The notes under the pieces are model-generated. The model made no database searches. It saw only the letters and a list, made by a program, of their open reading frames with translations, and had not been told where the DNA came from. Below are positions 19,391 through 28,293 of a stretch of DNA of 64,000 bases, piece after piece; within the stretch, counting starts at the first letter, position 1, and the number at the start of each line of letters is the position of its first letter. Position numbers and translations under genes: made by a program. This stretch comes from Thermoflexales bacterium (GTDB lineage Bacteria; Chloroflexota; Anaerolineae; Fen-1058). The DNA is taken from the NCBI GenBank assembly GCA_016931085.1, contig JAFGFO010000475.1:1-64000 (forward strand). The letters run 5' to 3'.

Positions 19391-19642
19391 GTGCCGCTCT
19401 TCACCAGGAACGGAACTTTTTTGCCAGAGGCACGGAGAGCACAGGCGATTTAGCCCCGTGTCCTCTGTGTCTCTGTGGCTATCCTCAAAGTAGAACACAT
19501 GCGCTTTGCGCCTCACCAACCATGAAAATTTTCACCGCGAAGGCGCGAAGAACGCCAAGTCTGTTGCGCGATCCCGTTCAGATGGCTGCTTTGCATCATA
19601 GCGCGAACGAAGGTATAATGGATGATAAGTTTCGAATAAGCA
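19391..19642. repeat. Intergenic region with dispersed-repeat sequence
   Basis: No gene. The stretch at about 19,425-19,490 contains the GGCACGGAGAGCACAGG and CTCTGTGTCTCTGTGGC words, and 19,530-19,560 contains CACCGCGAAGGCGCGAAGAA. Both word types are common dispersed repeats in bacterial intergenic DNA. The promoter of the next gene lies at its end. Confidence 0.5.
19614..19619 (+). promoter_or_regulatory. -10 box for the HEAT-receiver gene
   Basis: TATAAT lies 30 bases before ATG 19649; no strong -35 is seen. Confidence 0.45.
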
Positions 19643-19648
19643 GTGACT

Positions 19649-21001
19649 ATGAAAGTCTTGAGCCAGGTATTCAAGCCGAACATTGCCAAGTTGGAGCAAA
19701 ACCGAGACGTCCAGGGTTTGCTCAAGGCAGTAGGGCACCCGGAGGTGGGCATCCGCGGTGCAAGTGTGTGCGCCCTGCTGCGCCTGGGTCAATCCTCCCA
19801 CTTGCTCCAAATCGATCCACCGCCGGTGGATTTGCTTCTCCGCGCTTTGGAGGATCCCGACTGCTCTGTCCGACAAGCGGCAGCGAGCATGCTGGGACAA
19901 ATCCAGGCTCTCCAAGCCCTCGAGGCGCTCCTGGCTGCCCTCCAGGACGTGGATAGTAACGTCCGCCAAGCAGTTGCCACAGCGTTGGGGCAAATCGGCG
20001 ACAGCCGCGCCATCAAGCCCCTGGAAGCGTTCGTCTCCGCTACTGCTTCGGACAGAGAGCGTTGGGCCGGCGCGCGCGCGTTGAGTGTGCTTGGCCGACA
20101 CACTGCCGAGGAGGCCCGGGGGGAAGGCCTGATCTTGGTCGTCGAGGACGATGCCGAGCAGGCGCAGGCGATCAAGATCTATTTCGACAGTTACGGTTAT
20201 AGGGTGGCGAGCGTGGGTCGTGGCGGAGACGCACTGCCTTGGTGCAAGCGCGACCGGCCCGATGCCATCCTGCTGGATATTATCTTGCCCGACATAGATG
20301 GATACCAGGTCTGCGCGCAATTGCGCGCCTCCCCGCGCACGGCCCACGTCCCCATTTTTTTCTTGACTCGCAAGGGTGAGCGAGCAGATATTCTGGCCGG
20401 CCTGGAATTAGAAATCGACGATTATGTGACCAAGCCCTTCGACTATGATGAACTGCGGCTGCGCGTGCGTGGGAGTATCCAGCGCACCCGGCGCGCCGGC
20501 TTGATCTGCCCGGCGACAGGCTTGCCGGGGGCTAAGTTGGTCGAAGACCAGTTGCGGCAGTTGCCAAGCAAGGCAACTTGGAGCCTGTTGTCCATTTGCA
20601 TTGCCGGCTGGGAGCCGTTCAAGGACAAGTATGGCGAAGGGGCAGGTGACGGCGTGCTGCGTTGGATGGCCATGCTGATGAGCGACGTGGTCGATCACTT
20701 TGGCACACCCCAAGATTTTATCGCTCACATGGGCAGCGCGTGTTTTTTGATCATCACTGCCACCGAAAAAGCGCGCGCGATCGAACAGGTGCTGGTCGAG
20801 CAGTTCAACACAGAGCGAGGCATGCATTACAATCGTGAGGAACGCCAGGCCGGCCATATGCCGCTCGACGACCAGCAGCATCCCCTGATGGCGTTGACGC
20901 TGCAAGTGACGGATTCGGGGCCAGACGTGTTTGCCGCGACGCGGGAGATTTCCCGCTTGACCGGCGAACTGAAACGCTTGCAGAAAAAAGACCAGGCATA
21001 G
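19649..21001 (+). CDS. HEAT-repeat/receiver response regulator with degenerate GGDEF-like domain
   Basis: A 450-aa cytoplasmic signalling protein. Residues about 20-150 are HEAT-like repeats (LLLRALEDPDCSVRQAAASM and LLAALQDVDSNVRQAVATAL are two clear units). Residues about 160-275 are a receiver domain: acidic pair in LVVEDDAEQ, phosphoacceptor Asp in AILLDIILPDIDGYQ, conserved Thr in FFLTRKG and Lys in TKPFDYDEL. The C-terminal part has the layout of a diguanylate cyclase (CPATGLPGAKLVEDQL) but the GGDEF site is replaced by MGSACF, so it is probably catalytically dead. ATG 19649 is used rather than the GTG two codons upstream. The cognate kinase is not in the window. Confidence 0.8.
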   Translation: MKVLSQVFKPNIAKLEQNRDVQGLLKAVGHPEVGIRGASVCALLRLGQSSHLLQIDPPPVDLLLRALEDPDCSVRQAAASMLGQIQALQALEALLAALQDVDSNVRQAVATALGQIGDSRAIKPLEAFVSATASDRERWAGARALSVLGRHTAEEARGEGLILVVEDDAEQAQAIKIYFDSYGYRVASVGRGGDALPWCKRDRPDAILLDIILPDIDGYQVCAQLRASPRTAHVPIFFLTRKGERADILAGLELEIDDYVTKPFDYDELRLRVRGSIQRTRRAGLICPATGLPGAKLVEDQLRQLPSKATWSLLSICIAGWEPFKDKYGEGAGDGVLRWMAMLMSDVVDHFGTPQDFIAHMGSACFLIITATEKARAIEQVLVEQFNTERGMHYNREERQAGHMPLDDQQHPLMALTLQVTDSGPDVFAATREISRLTGELKRLQKKDQA

Positions 21002-21031
21002 GCAAGTTCGAACTCGCGCGACATTCCGTGG

Positions 21032-21037
21032 TATAAT
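21032..21037 (+). promoter_or_regulatory. Extended -10 promoter of mazG
   Basis: TGGTATAAT (extended -10, TG one base before TATAAT) 42 bases before the mazG ATG; the -35 is weak. Confidence 0.5.
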
Positions 21038-21078
21038 CAAGCAGCATCAGCGGACAAGAACTAGACACGGTAAGCTTT

Positions 21079-22578
21079 ATGACAATCACAATCATTGGCC
21101 TGGGGCCTGGAGATGTTCAACAACTGACCCGCCAGGCCTGGCAAATACTCGACGAGGCAGGAGAAATCTACTTACGTACACGCCGGCATCCCACGGTGGA
21201 CGGGCTGCCGGCGCACTTGAAGCTACACAGCTTTGACGAGGTATACGAGCAAGCCGAGAATTTCGAGCAGGTGTATGACACGATTGCCCGCCAGGTGCTT
21301 CGCCTGGGGCAGCGCCCCCAAGGCGTGATTTACGCCGTGCCTGGCCATCCGCTGGTAGGCGAGTCAAGCGTCACGCGTATTTTACACCTGGCCGAGCAAG
21401 AGCAGGCCGGGCCGGTTCGCATCGTCGGCGCGCCCAGCTTTATTGATCCGATCCTGGCCGCGCTCAAGCTAGACGCGATGGCTGGCCTGCAGATCGCAGA
21501 CGCGGTGGAGATCGCCGGCGCTTGCCATCCGCCGCTCAATCCCGACGTGCCGGCGATCGTGGGCCAGGTGTACAGTCGCGAAATTGCCGCCGCACTCAAG
21601 CTAAGCTTGATGAACCAGTATCCTGACGAGCACGTGGTGGTCTTGCTGCACGCCCTGAGCACGCCAGAGGAACAGGTAGAAGCGCTGCCTTTGCATGAGC
21701 TTGACCGGCACGACTTGAGCCACCTGACGGCCCTTTACCTGCCGCCTTTGCCTCCGGTCAGCAGCCTGGAAGCGTTTCAGGACACAATCGCTCGCTTGCG
21801 CGCCCCCGATGGCTGTCCGTGGGATCGCGAGCAGACTCATCAAACGCTACGCCGCAACTTGCTCGAAGAAGCCTACGAGGTGCTGCAAGCCTTGGACGAC
21901 GACAACGCCGACGCGCTATGTGAAGAGTTGGGTGATCTGCTCTTGCAGATTGTGCTCCACAGTCAAATCGCGCTCGAATCAGGCGAGTTCAGCCTGGCGC
22001 AGGTCATCAAGCACATCGACGCCAAGATCAAGCGTCGCCACCCGCACGTTTTCGGTGACCCGAACAAGGGGGGCCAGCGCCTCCAGGTGTCGGGCGTGCA
22101 AGACGTTCTGGATCATTGGGAAAGCATCAAGCGCGGCGAGCGGCAGAACGCCCGCCGCGATGGGGTCGAACCCAGGCGTTCGGCGTTGACCGGCGTGCCG
22201 CTCACGCTGCCGGCCCTGGCTCAGGCCGAGGCCTATGGCCATCGCGCGGCCCGACTGGGTTTTGATTGGCCCAATCTGGACGGTGTACTGGACAAGCTCG
22301 ACGAAGAATTGGATGAAATCAGGCAGGCGAACGACCCGGCTGCCCGCGCGGCCGAATTTGGCGACTTGTTGTTCACCCTGACCAACGTGGCGCGTTGGTT
22401 GGAGATCGATCCCGAGGCCGCCTTGCGGCAAGCGAACCTCAGATTTGCCCAGCGCTTCCAGCAAGTCGAGGAACAAGCGCATGCGCAGGAGCGTTCATTA
22501 TCCGACATGAGCCTGGATGAGTTGGACAAACTCTGGCAGACGGCCAAGGAGGTCGTAGCGTCTCGAGCGCCAGGGTAA
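21079..22578 (+). CDS. mazG: YabN-type MazG nucleotide pyrophosphohydrolase with methylase-like domain
   Basis: A 499-aa protein with the two-domain layout of Bacillus YabN. Residues 1 to about 225 are a tetrapyrrole-methylase-like domain (ITIIGLGPGDVQQLT, VIYAVPGHPLVGE). Residues about 235-499 are two MazG units: LRAPDGCPWDREQTHQTLR, then the metal site LLEEAYEVLQALDDD ... LCEELGDLLLQIVLHS (EExxE ... ExxD), and a second, weaker copy near the C-terminus (EFGDLLFTLTNVARWLEID). It hydrolyses nucleoside triphosphates to monophosphates and pyrophosphate, as housekeeping of damaged or excess NTPs. The role of the methylase domain is unknown in the family. Confidence 0.92.
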   Translation: MTITIIGLGPGDVQQLTRQAWQILDEAGEIYLRTRRHPTVDGLPAHLKLHSFDEVYEQAENFEQVYDTIARQVLRLGQRPQGVIYAVPGHPLVGESSVTRILHLAEQEQAGPVRIVGAPSFIDPILAALKLDAMAGLQIADAVEIAGACHPPLNPDVPAIVGQVYSREIAAALKLSLMNQYPDEHVVVLLHALSTPEEQVEALPLHELDRHDLSHLTALYLPPLPPVSSLEAFQDTIARLRAPDGCPWDREQTHQTLRRNLLEEAYEVLQALDDDNADALCEELGDLLLQIVLHSQIALESGEFSLAQVIKHIDAKIKRRHPHVFGDPNKGGQRLQVSGVQDVLDHWESIKRGERQNARRDGVEPRRSALTGVPLTLPALAQAEAYGHRAARLGFDWPNLDGVLDKLDEELDEIRQANDPAARAAEFGDLLFTLTNVARWLEIDPEAALRQANLRFAQRFQQVEEQAHAQERSLSDMSLDELDKLWQTAKEVVASRAPG

Positions 22579-22582
22579 AGGA

Positions 22583-22619
22583 GGCTATCGGAATAGCCAG
22601 GCAATCCCTTCGGGATTGC
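22583..22619 (+). terminator. Two adjacent hairpins after mazG
   Basis: GGCTAT/ATAGCC with a 4-base loop (22583-22598) and GCAATCCC/GGGATTGC with a 3-base loop (22601-22619). There is no T-run, so they may be an inefficient terminator or processing site between mazG and the SH3 gene. Confidence 0.4.
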
Positions 22620-22744
22620 ACGAAATCGAAGGGTTGTACACGTAGAATATGTCGAAATCAACCGGGTACTGCGAATAGCCGATAAATGCCGCTGATAGTT
22701 GACCATTGAGCATTGACCCACAAGATTTGTCAAGGAGGAAACTC

Positions 22745-23404
22745 GTGCAAGACATCTTGAACATCCTATCACAAGTGGCTGGCTTGGGAGCTGTGCTCCT
22801 GACCATTGCAGCCATCTATCAATTGTACCGGATGATGCGAGCACGCAAGGACTCGCGCTCGGCATTATTTGGCGCCGAGCGGCAGTCGGCGGCCGATCGG
22901 GCTATACGAGCCTTGCTGACCGCATTCGGCATGTTTGGATCGGCGTTGGTATTGCTTGGAATCGCTTTGCTGGGTGCGCCAGCGGCGGAGGGACCCATCA
23001 AGCCCCAAGGCACGTCGGCCCCCGTCAGTACAACGAGCACCAAGCCACTGGCTACCCAGTCTACCCCTGTCACTGGCAGCCAGCCGGGCCAGGCAACCAA
23101 CACACCATTGGGAAGTGACGCGCCGGCAGTTCTTCCTTCTCCTACACCAGCGCCTCCCACGCCCACACCAGAGACAGGCCAGGAACGCAAGACTGCCGTC
23201 GTCAGCGGGGTAGGCGACAACCTGCTCAAGCTGCGCCGCGAGCCGACGACCCTGGCCGACATTATCGCCCAGTATCCCGATGGGACCGTGCTGGAAGTAG
23301 TGGACGAGCAACAGACCAGCCAGGGCATCGTCTGGCAGCACGTGCGCGACACCCAGGGCAACGAGGGCTGGGTGGCTAACCAGTACCTGGTTTATAATCC
23401 TTGA
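22745..23404 (+). CDS. Membrane protein with C-terminal SH3b-like domain
   Basis: The start GTG 22745 is chosen because AGGAGG lies 8-9 bases upstream; the ORF opens 39 bases earlier without such a site. The 219-aa protein has two N-terminal membrane segments (about residues 10-27 and 60-85), a long Thr/Pro/Ser linker with PSPTPAPPTPTP, and a C-terminal bacterial SH3 domain (VGDNLLKLRREPTTLADIIA ... WVANQYL). Such proteins bind cell-wall or surface polymers. It ends one base before the PfkB kinase start, so both genes are probably co-transcribed. Confidence 0.75.
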   Translation: MQDILNILSQVAGLGAVLLTIAAIYQLYRMMRARKDSRSALFGAERQSAADRAIRALLTAFGMFGSALVLLGIALLGAPAAEGPIKPQGTSAPVSTTSTKPLATQSTPVTGSQPGQATNTPLGSDAPAVLPSPTPAPPTPTPETGQERKTAVVSGVGDNLLKLRREPTTLADIIAQYPDGTVLEVVDEQQTSQGIVWQHVRDTQGNEGWVANQYLVYNP

Positions 23405-23405
23405 T

Positions 23406-24320
23406 ATGGATGCGACCGTTTTTGGGAACGTCACCCTGGATATTTTATGTCATCCGGTCGACGACGTGCCCCGCCACGAGTCGATTCGCTTCGAGCAAGC
23501 GTCCATCGGACCGGGTGGCTGCGGTTCTAATGTCGCGATTGGCCTGTGCGCGTTGGGAGTGCCAACCGCCTTGGTGGCCCGCATGGCCGTGTGCGACGCG
23601 GCTGCCCTCATCGAACGCTATTGGGAGCAGGTCGGGTTGGACCAGCGCTTTGTTCGCCGCGTGCCGGGCGCCCAGATGGCTGTCAGCGTCGGACTGGTTG
23701 ACAGCACTGCCCAGCCGCGCTTTATCCACACCCCCGGCGCCAACGCTGGCCTGACAGTAGACGACCTCGACGTGGCGGCGCTCGCAGCCGAAGGGACACG
23801 TGCGTTGCACGTGGGGGGCTTCTTTGTCTTGCCCGGCGTGCTGGATGGTCAGTTGGCGGGGCGTCTGGCAGCAGCGCGTGAGCGCGGCATGCTCACGTCA
23901 CTAGACGTGGTCAGGTGCCCGGCCATGAATGAGCCAGCCTCGCTTTGGCCCTGCATGCCTCACCTGGACATTTTTTTGTGCAATGCCCCAGAGGCACAGC
24001 GGATCAGCGGGGAAAGCGAGCCGCCGGCGGCGGCCCGTGCGCTGAGGTCGCGCGGCGCGCAGGCCGTGATTGTCAAGCTCGGTGCGGAGGGATGTTGGCT
24101 CGATACAGTCAGCCTGGCCGGCGGCGAAATACGCCAGCGCATCCCTGCCCCGGCGGTCCAAACCGTAGACACCACCGGCGCAGGAGACGCCTTCGCGGCC
24201 GGGCTTGTGGCGGCCTTGCTGCGTGGGCAGGACATAGAAAACGCCTGCCAAGCGGCCAACCAGGCCGGTGCGCGCGCGGTAGGGAAATTGGGCGCTGTGG
24301 CAGGTTGGTTTGAGAACTAG
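23406..24320 (+). CDS. PfkB-family carbohydrate or nucleoside kinase
   Basis: A 304-aa ribokinase-like enzyme that phosphorylates a sugar or nucleoside with ATP. It shows the N-terminal glycine motif (GPGGCGSNVAIGLCALG) and the C-terminal PfkB signature DTTGAGDAFAAGLVAAL near residues 254-270, with the catalytic Asp in GAGD. Substrate cannot be deduced from these motifs. It starts one base after the SH3 gene. The 100-base gap after it contains the inverted repeat noted at 24,363. Confidence 0.88.
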   Translation: MDATVFGNVTLDILCHPVDDVPRHESIRFEQASIGPGGCGSNVAIGLCALGVPTALVARMAVCDAAALIERYWEQVGLDQRFVRRVPGAQMAVSVGLVDSTAQPRFIHTPGANAGLTVDDLDVAALAAEGTRALHVGGFFVLPGVLDGQLAGRLAAARERGMLTSLDVVRCPAMNEPASLWPCMPHLDIFLCNAPEAQRISGESEPPAAARALRSRGAQAVIVKLGAEGCWLDTVSLAGGEIRQRIPAPAVQTVDTTGAGDAFAAGLVAALLRGQDIENACQAANQAGARAVGKLGAVAGWFEN

Positions 24321-24362
24321 CGAAGACGACCGCCGACAGACCGGAATCCAGAGCTCAAAAAC

Positions 24363-24378
24363 TTGACTCATTTGTCAA
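24363..24378. promoter_or_regulatory. Inverted repeat upstream of the nitroreductase gene
   Basis: TTGAC-6-GTCAA in the gap before the nitroreductase ATG. It could be an operator; no well-spaced promoter was found with it. Confidence 0.3.
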
Positions 24379-24420
24379 TCTTTTGGCCGATATAGATGTC
24401 TAGATAAGGAGCTGGTAACA

Positions 24421-24930
24421 ATGGAAGCACTGGAAGCGATACGAAAGCGGAGGAGTGTCCGCCAGTACACGGGAGAGCCAATCCCTCGCGAGGACCTGGA
24501 GCAAATCGTCGACGCCGGGCGGCTGGCTGCCACTGGCAGCAACAAGCAGCCGTGGGAGTTCATCGTGATCACCGAGCGAACTATGATTGAGCAGCTCAAA
24601 GTAGCTGCTGCGTGGATGGACAAGGCTGGCGCGATTATCGCGGTGGTCATGGACCCCGCTTCCCGTTGGTGGGTTGAGGACGGCTCAGCCGCGGTGGAGA
24701 ATATGCTGCTGGCCAGCACCGCCCTGGGCTACGGTTCGTGCTGGCTCGAAGGCTATACCCTGCCGCGCGAGCAAGAGTTCAAGGCGTTGCTGGGCATTCC
24801 AGAAGACAAGAGATTGTTCACCCTGCTTCCGATGGGCGTGCCCGCCAAGTGGCCTGAAAAGGAAAAAAAGTCCTTGCAGGAGGTCATGCACTGGGAAAGA
24901 TATGGGGTCAGAAACCAGAAACTCGAATAA
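24421..24930 (+). CDS. Nitroreductase-family flavoprotein
   Basis: A 169-aa FMN-dependent oxidoreductase. The N-terminal IRKRRSVRQYTGE and ATGSNKQPWEFIVI are FMN-phosphate and ring contacts, and the later NMLLASTALGYGSCWLEGY is the usual helix-turn of the family. GGAG precedes the ATG. The preferred substrate (quinone, nitro compound or other) is not evident. It ends 10 bases before an aldo/keto reductase gene now split by the integrated element, so the pair was probably an operon. Confidence 0.88.
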   Translation: MEALEAIRKRRSVRQYTGEPIPREDLEQIVDAGRLAATGSNKQPWEFIVITERTMIEQLKVAAAWMDKAGAIIAVVMDPASRWWVEDGSAAVENMLLASTALGYGSCWLEGYTLPREQEFKALLGIPEDKRLFTLLPMGVPAKWPEKEKKSLQEVMHWERYGVRNQKLE

Positions 24931-24940
24931 AGTGAGGGTA

Positions 24941-25474
24941 ATGATGCACTATCGAACGTTTGGCAAACTGGATTGGAAGGCGTCCGTGTTGGGTTTTGGC
25001 GCGATGCGGCTGCCGCTGGCTGGTGACGGCCAAATCGATGAGCCGGAAGCCACGCGCATGCTGCACTATGCCGTCGACCACGGCGTGAACTATGTGGATA
25101 CTGCTTATGGCTACCATGGTGGGGAAAGCGAAAAAGTGGTAGGGCGGGCGTTGCAAGGCGGCTACCGCGACAAGGTCAAGTTGGCCACCAAGCTGCCCTG
25201 CTGGTTCGTCAAGACAGCGGATGATTTTGACCGCCTGCTCAACGAGCAGTTGGAACGTTTGCAGACCGACCACGTCGACTTTTACCTGCTGCACGCCCTG
25301 AACGCTGGCCATTGGGACAATATGACCAAGTTGGGTGTGCTCGACTGGGCCGAGAAAGCCCAAGCCTCCGGGCGCTTCCTTCACCTGGGCTTTTCCTTCC
25401 ACGATGAGTACGAGGTTTTTCAAGAGATAGTAGACGGTTACGACAAATGGGCCTTCTGCCAAATCCAGTACTGA
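24941..25474 (+). pseudogene. 5' half of an aldo/keto reductase gene split by integration
   Basis: It encodes the N-terminal 177 residues of an aldo/keto reductase (MMHYRTFGKLDWKASVLGFG, the active-site NYVDTAYGYHGGESEKVVG, LATKLP, FYLLHALN). The coding frame runs to CQIQY, then hits TGA at 25472-25474, directly after the core CCAGTAC. The 3' half, beginning QYNFMDEEH, resumes in frame at 60,936; joining the two at the core would restore an uninterrupted AKR homologous to the intact copy at 34,445. The split is caused by the integrated element rather than by decay. A truncated barrel made from this half should not be active. Confidence 0.93.
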
Positions 25475-27114
25475 TTGATGCAATTATCCAAGTCAAGCCC
25501 CTCTTGGCTATCCGGTGCGCTCAGAATAAAAGACGGCTTAACTTTCTTTCGCCCGCCCTCTACATAAAGCACAGCCCGCACGTCAAACAGTTCGATTAGC
25601 TTGCGCCGCTCCCCAAAATCCTTGTCCGCTTTTTGAATCCCCGCCGCTCGCCTTGAGACAAATCTGATCATGCTCTCTATCTCTTTGTCATCAGGCCCCC
25701 TCGATTGCAGCCGTGCCATTAACTTGGCGCGTTCTCGCTTCAGGCTGCCAAGGGTTTCGTCGAGCCGTGACAAACGCTCCACGAGGTTGTCTTTTTTGAT
25801 CAAGCCTGACTGGTACATATCCTCTGCCCGCTCACGATCTGCTTGATACTTGCCCTGTAGATCTTCGCATGTTTTTAGATGTGCCAGTATAGGCGCGTTG
25901 ATTCGATCGCGTTCTACCCGGTACGATTCAATTTCGACCCGCAGCTTGGCCGGGTCTTGCAGCTTGCCCTTCAGCCAATCCCACACCACAAAATCCACAT
26001 AGTCAGCACGAAAATCAGGCGTGCCACAGTGGCCATGCACAGTTGGGAAACCATTTCTACTATTGCAGCGATAGTAGAGATAGACCTTGCCTTTGCCATT
26101 AGTGCGAGCATAGCACTTGACGCAATAGCCACAGCCGCACTCTACCCGGCACCGCAGGAGGTATTCATACTGGACATTGCGCTTGGACAGTGATCTGTTT
26201 TTTAGAGCTTGCGCTTGCGCTGCTTCCCAAGTTGATTGGCTCACAATTGGCGGGACAGCGAGCTCTATCTGATATTCTATCGGGTTTCTAATATTGCCAT
26301 TGCGCTCCCCATAGCGCCACTTGCCCGCATACGTCTCGTTATGCAAGATACAAGAAATAGTCTCACCGGCCCACTGGGCATGTCCTCTCTGCTTAGGCAC
26401 GATACCGTGAATATCGGCCCACGTCGGCACTCCCATCTCCGAAAGTCGGTCGGCTATCTTTTGCAAAGATAGGCACTCTTGGGTTGTTTCGTCATCGCCT
26501 GTATACCATCCAAATATTTTCCTGATTATCTCCGCTTCTGGCTCGTGCACAACAAGGTTTTTACGATCTTCGCTTACCCTGTAGCCATAAGGCGGGCGAT
26601 TGCCATGAAGCATGATACGTCCGCTCTTTACTACATTACGCCGCCCTCTGATGTTGCGCTCTCTGATCTTTTCGCGCTCATACTCTGCCACAGTTGCCCG
26701 AATGTGCTTTTGAAGGTTTCCTTCAGGCGTATCGGCATAATCGGCCAGCACGTATTCAATAGTGACGCCGTAGCGTTTTAACGTTTCCTCCACAATCAAC
26801 TGCTTGGCAAGGTTGCGGCTCAAGCGGTCGAGTTCCCTCACCACTAACACGTCAAACTCGCTGCGTTCCGCCATGGCTAGGATAGCGCCCAACTGGGGAA
26901 GCTCAAAAGATGCGCCGCACGCGCCCCGGTCATCTTCGTGAAGTGCGGCTACAATCTGGTAGCCGCGTCCAGCAGCATATTCCCTACACATGTCGAGCTG
27001 GCTTGTCAAGTTGCGGTCATCCTTTTTGCGGTCGTCGCCACTCACACGTGCATACAGCACCGCACGCTGTAATGTCGGCTCCTCTGTCGGCTTGGTTACT
27101 TTATCTTTGGACAT
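25438..27114 (-). CDS. Large serine recombinase (element integrase)
   Basis: A 558-aa site-specific recombinase that integrates and excises the element. The N-terminal resolvase domain has the catalytic Ser25 in LYARVSGDD and the active-site arginines in RELDRLSRN. The recombinase domain follows (YEREKIRERNIRGRRN, GNRPPYGYRV), then a Cys-rich zinc-ribbon-like stretch (CRVECGCGYCVKCYART ... YYRCNSRNG) and a coiled coil with SRLDETLGSLKRERAKLMAR. AAAGAGGTG precedes the ATG. The frame crosses the attL core, so its last 8 residues (IWQKAHLS) come from the host AKR gene. In the excised circle the frame would continue into the right end of the element for 39 residues. It is the last gene of a minus-strand operon. 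Confidence 0.95.
   Translation of the reverse strand: MSKDKVTKPTEEPTLQRAVLYARVSGDDRKKDDRNLTSQLDMCREYAAGRGYQIVAALHEDDRGACGASFELPQLGAILAMAERSEFDVLVVRELDRLSRNLAKQLIVEETLKRYGVTIEYVLADYADTPEGNLQKHIRATVAEYEREKIRERNIRGRRNVVKSGRIMLHGNRPPYGYRVSEDRKNLVVHEPEAEIIRKIFGWYTGDDETTQECLSLQKIADRLSEMGVPTWADIHGIVPKQRGHAQWAGETISCILHNETYAGKWRYGERNGNIRNPIEYQIELAVPPIVSQSTWEAAQAQALKNRSLSKRNVQYEYLLRCRVECGCGYCVKCYARTNGKGKVYLYYRCNSRNGFPTVHGHCGTPDFRADYVDFVVWDWLKGKLQDPAKLRVEIESYRVERDRINAPILAHLKTCEDLQGKYQADRERAEDMYQSGLIKKDNLVERLSRLDETLGSLKRERAKLMARLQSRGPDDKEIESMIRFVSRRAAGIQKADKDFGERRKLIELFDVRAVLYVEGGRKKVKPSFILSAPDSQEGLDLDNCINQYWIWQKAHLS
25465..25471. other. attL core (CCAGTAC)
   Basis: Left junction. Chromosome-side sequence is AKR codons for QIQ; the element-side sequence continues CTGATTGATGCAATT. 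The same 7 bases are at the right junction and in the intact AKR paralogue. Confidence 0.85.
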
Positions 27115-27127
27115 TTGTACACCTCTT

Positions 27128-27874
27128 TCATTCGCTAGCCGATGTCTTTAGCATCGGAACATTTCCCGCCGCGGTCACCAAGGCATCGGCGGTCTGATCA
27201 CTTTTTGTAGCTTTGGCTATCTCGATTGCTGCCTGCGCCAATTGTGCTGTCTCCGTGCTGTGTGTTGTGGCCGCCAACCGTAAGCGGTCTATCCCTGCCG
27301 CGTCCCGCAGCCTGGCCCGCTCGCCAGTGCGAGTATCAATCAGATAACCATCTCGCGTGATAACCAATGGCGGCGGCAACAACGTTCGCGGATCGACACC
27401 GATCTGGACATAATTGGCAGTCAGCGTTGCCCGCTTGACGTTGGCAACACTGTGGCCGGCCGCCAGCACCACCGCCGCGATTGCCAGGCCAATGCCGATG
27501 GCCAAGATAGCCACGTAGCCAGCTTGTCCTAACGCCACCGTGACTTGGGTTTGAGCCTCGTTTTGTGTCCGGATAGCTTGCACTCTCGCTCCCGCTTCCG
27601 CCGTCGCCACGATCAGCCTGGCCGTCGTATCCGCCTCAATCTCGCTGCGCCGAGATTCGATCTCGACATCGTTCAGCGACTTGCGGATAGACAGATCGAG
27701 CTGCGCATTCTGGTATCCCACATCGGCCGCGGAGCGGGTGGCCTCCGCGCCGGCTTCGTTGATTGGGTTGTAAAGGTTCGCCCCCTCGCTGTTAATCTGG
27801 ATGCTATTGGACAGCACAGCTACCAAACCAATGACCAGCAAGATCAAGACAAGAATCAACACGATGTAGTGCAT
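27128..27874 (-). CDS. Two-TM coiled-coil membrane protein of the element
   Basis: The ORF opens at GTG 27886, but ATG 27874 is preferred because GAGGTGG stands directly upstream. The 248-aa protein has an N-terminal membrane segment (YIVLILVLILLVIGLVAVL), an Ala/Glu-rich helical region at about 45-115, a second membrane segment (YVAILAIGIGLAIAAVVLAA), and a helical tail. No known domain is recognised. It lies between the other small membrane protein and the integrase, with a 13-base gap to the latter. A role in the transfer machinery is possible but only from context. Confidence 0.75.
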   Translation of the reverse strand: MHYIVLILVLILLVIGLVAVLSNSIQINSEGANLYNPINEAGAEATRSAADVGYQNAQLDLSIRKSLNDVEIESRRSEIEADTTARLIVATAEAGARVQAIRTQNEAQTQVTVALGQAGYVAILAIGIGLAIAAVVLAAGHSVANVKRATLTANYVQIGVDPRTLLPPPLVITRDGYLIDTRTGERARLRDAAGIDRLRLAATTHSTETAQLAQAAIEIAKATKSDQTADALVTAAGNVPMLKTSASE

Positions 27875-27882
27875 CACCCACC

Positions 27883-28293
27883 TCACAAATCAATCAAATC
27901 GCCGTCGTCATGGCCAACGTCCAAAATCTGCATCGCGCCAATGCGAGGCAGCAAGTCGTCGTGGTTTTGGGTTGGAGGGAGACCCTGCTTGGCTGCTCTT
28001 GCCATTGACGCGGTGGCGCTCAGGCTACGCCCGACGGATTGGATCGCTCGCTCCGCGCCGCTCAATCCTCGGTCAAACCCACGCAGGTGCTCGCGAGCGC
28101 TGTTGGTCGCCACTACCCATGTGATGATCACCGATGCAGGTACAAGCAAGATGCAGGCCACCGTCACCCAGCGCAAAACCGTTTCGCTGAACTGTAGAGT
28201 CAACCAGTACAAGCTTCCCAAGACACTGCCAATCATCAGGATTGCCATAACGGCATATCCCAAAGTGCTTGCCAGTTTGTCCTTCGGCTTCAT
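27883..28293 (-). CDS. Small two-TM membrane protein of the element
   Basis: A 136-aa protein with membrane segments near residues 11-33 and 42-62 and a soluble C-terminal tail with Ala/Ser/Arg-rich helix. Its ATG overlaps the stop of the translocase gene (ATGA), so it is translationally coupled to it. Small Spd-like membrane proteins next to TraB-type translocases are common in actinobacterial conjugative elements; the parallel is by position and topology, not sequence. Confidence 0.7.
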   Translation of the reverse strand: MKPKDKLASTLGYAVMAILMIGSVLGSLYWLTLQFSETVLRWVTVACILLVPASVIITWVVATNSAREHLRGFDRGLSGAERAIQSVGRSLSATASMARAAKQGLPPTQNHDDLLPRIGAMQILDVGHDDGDLIDL

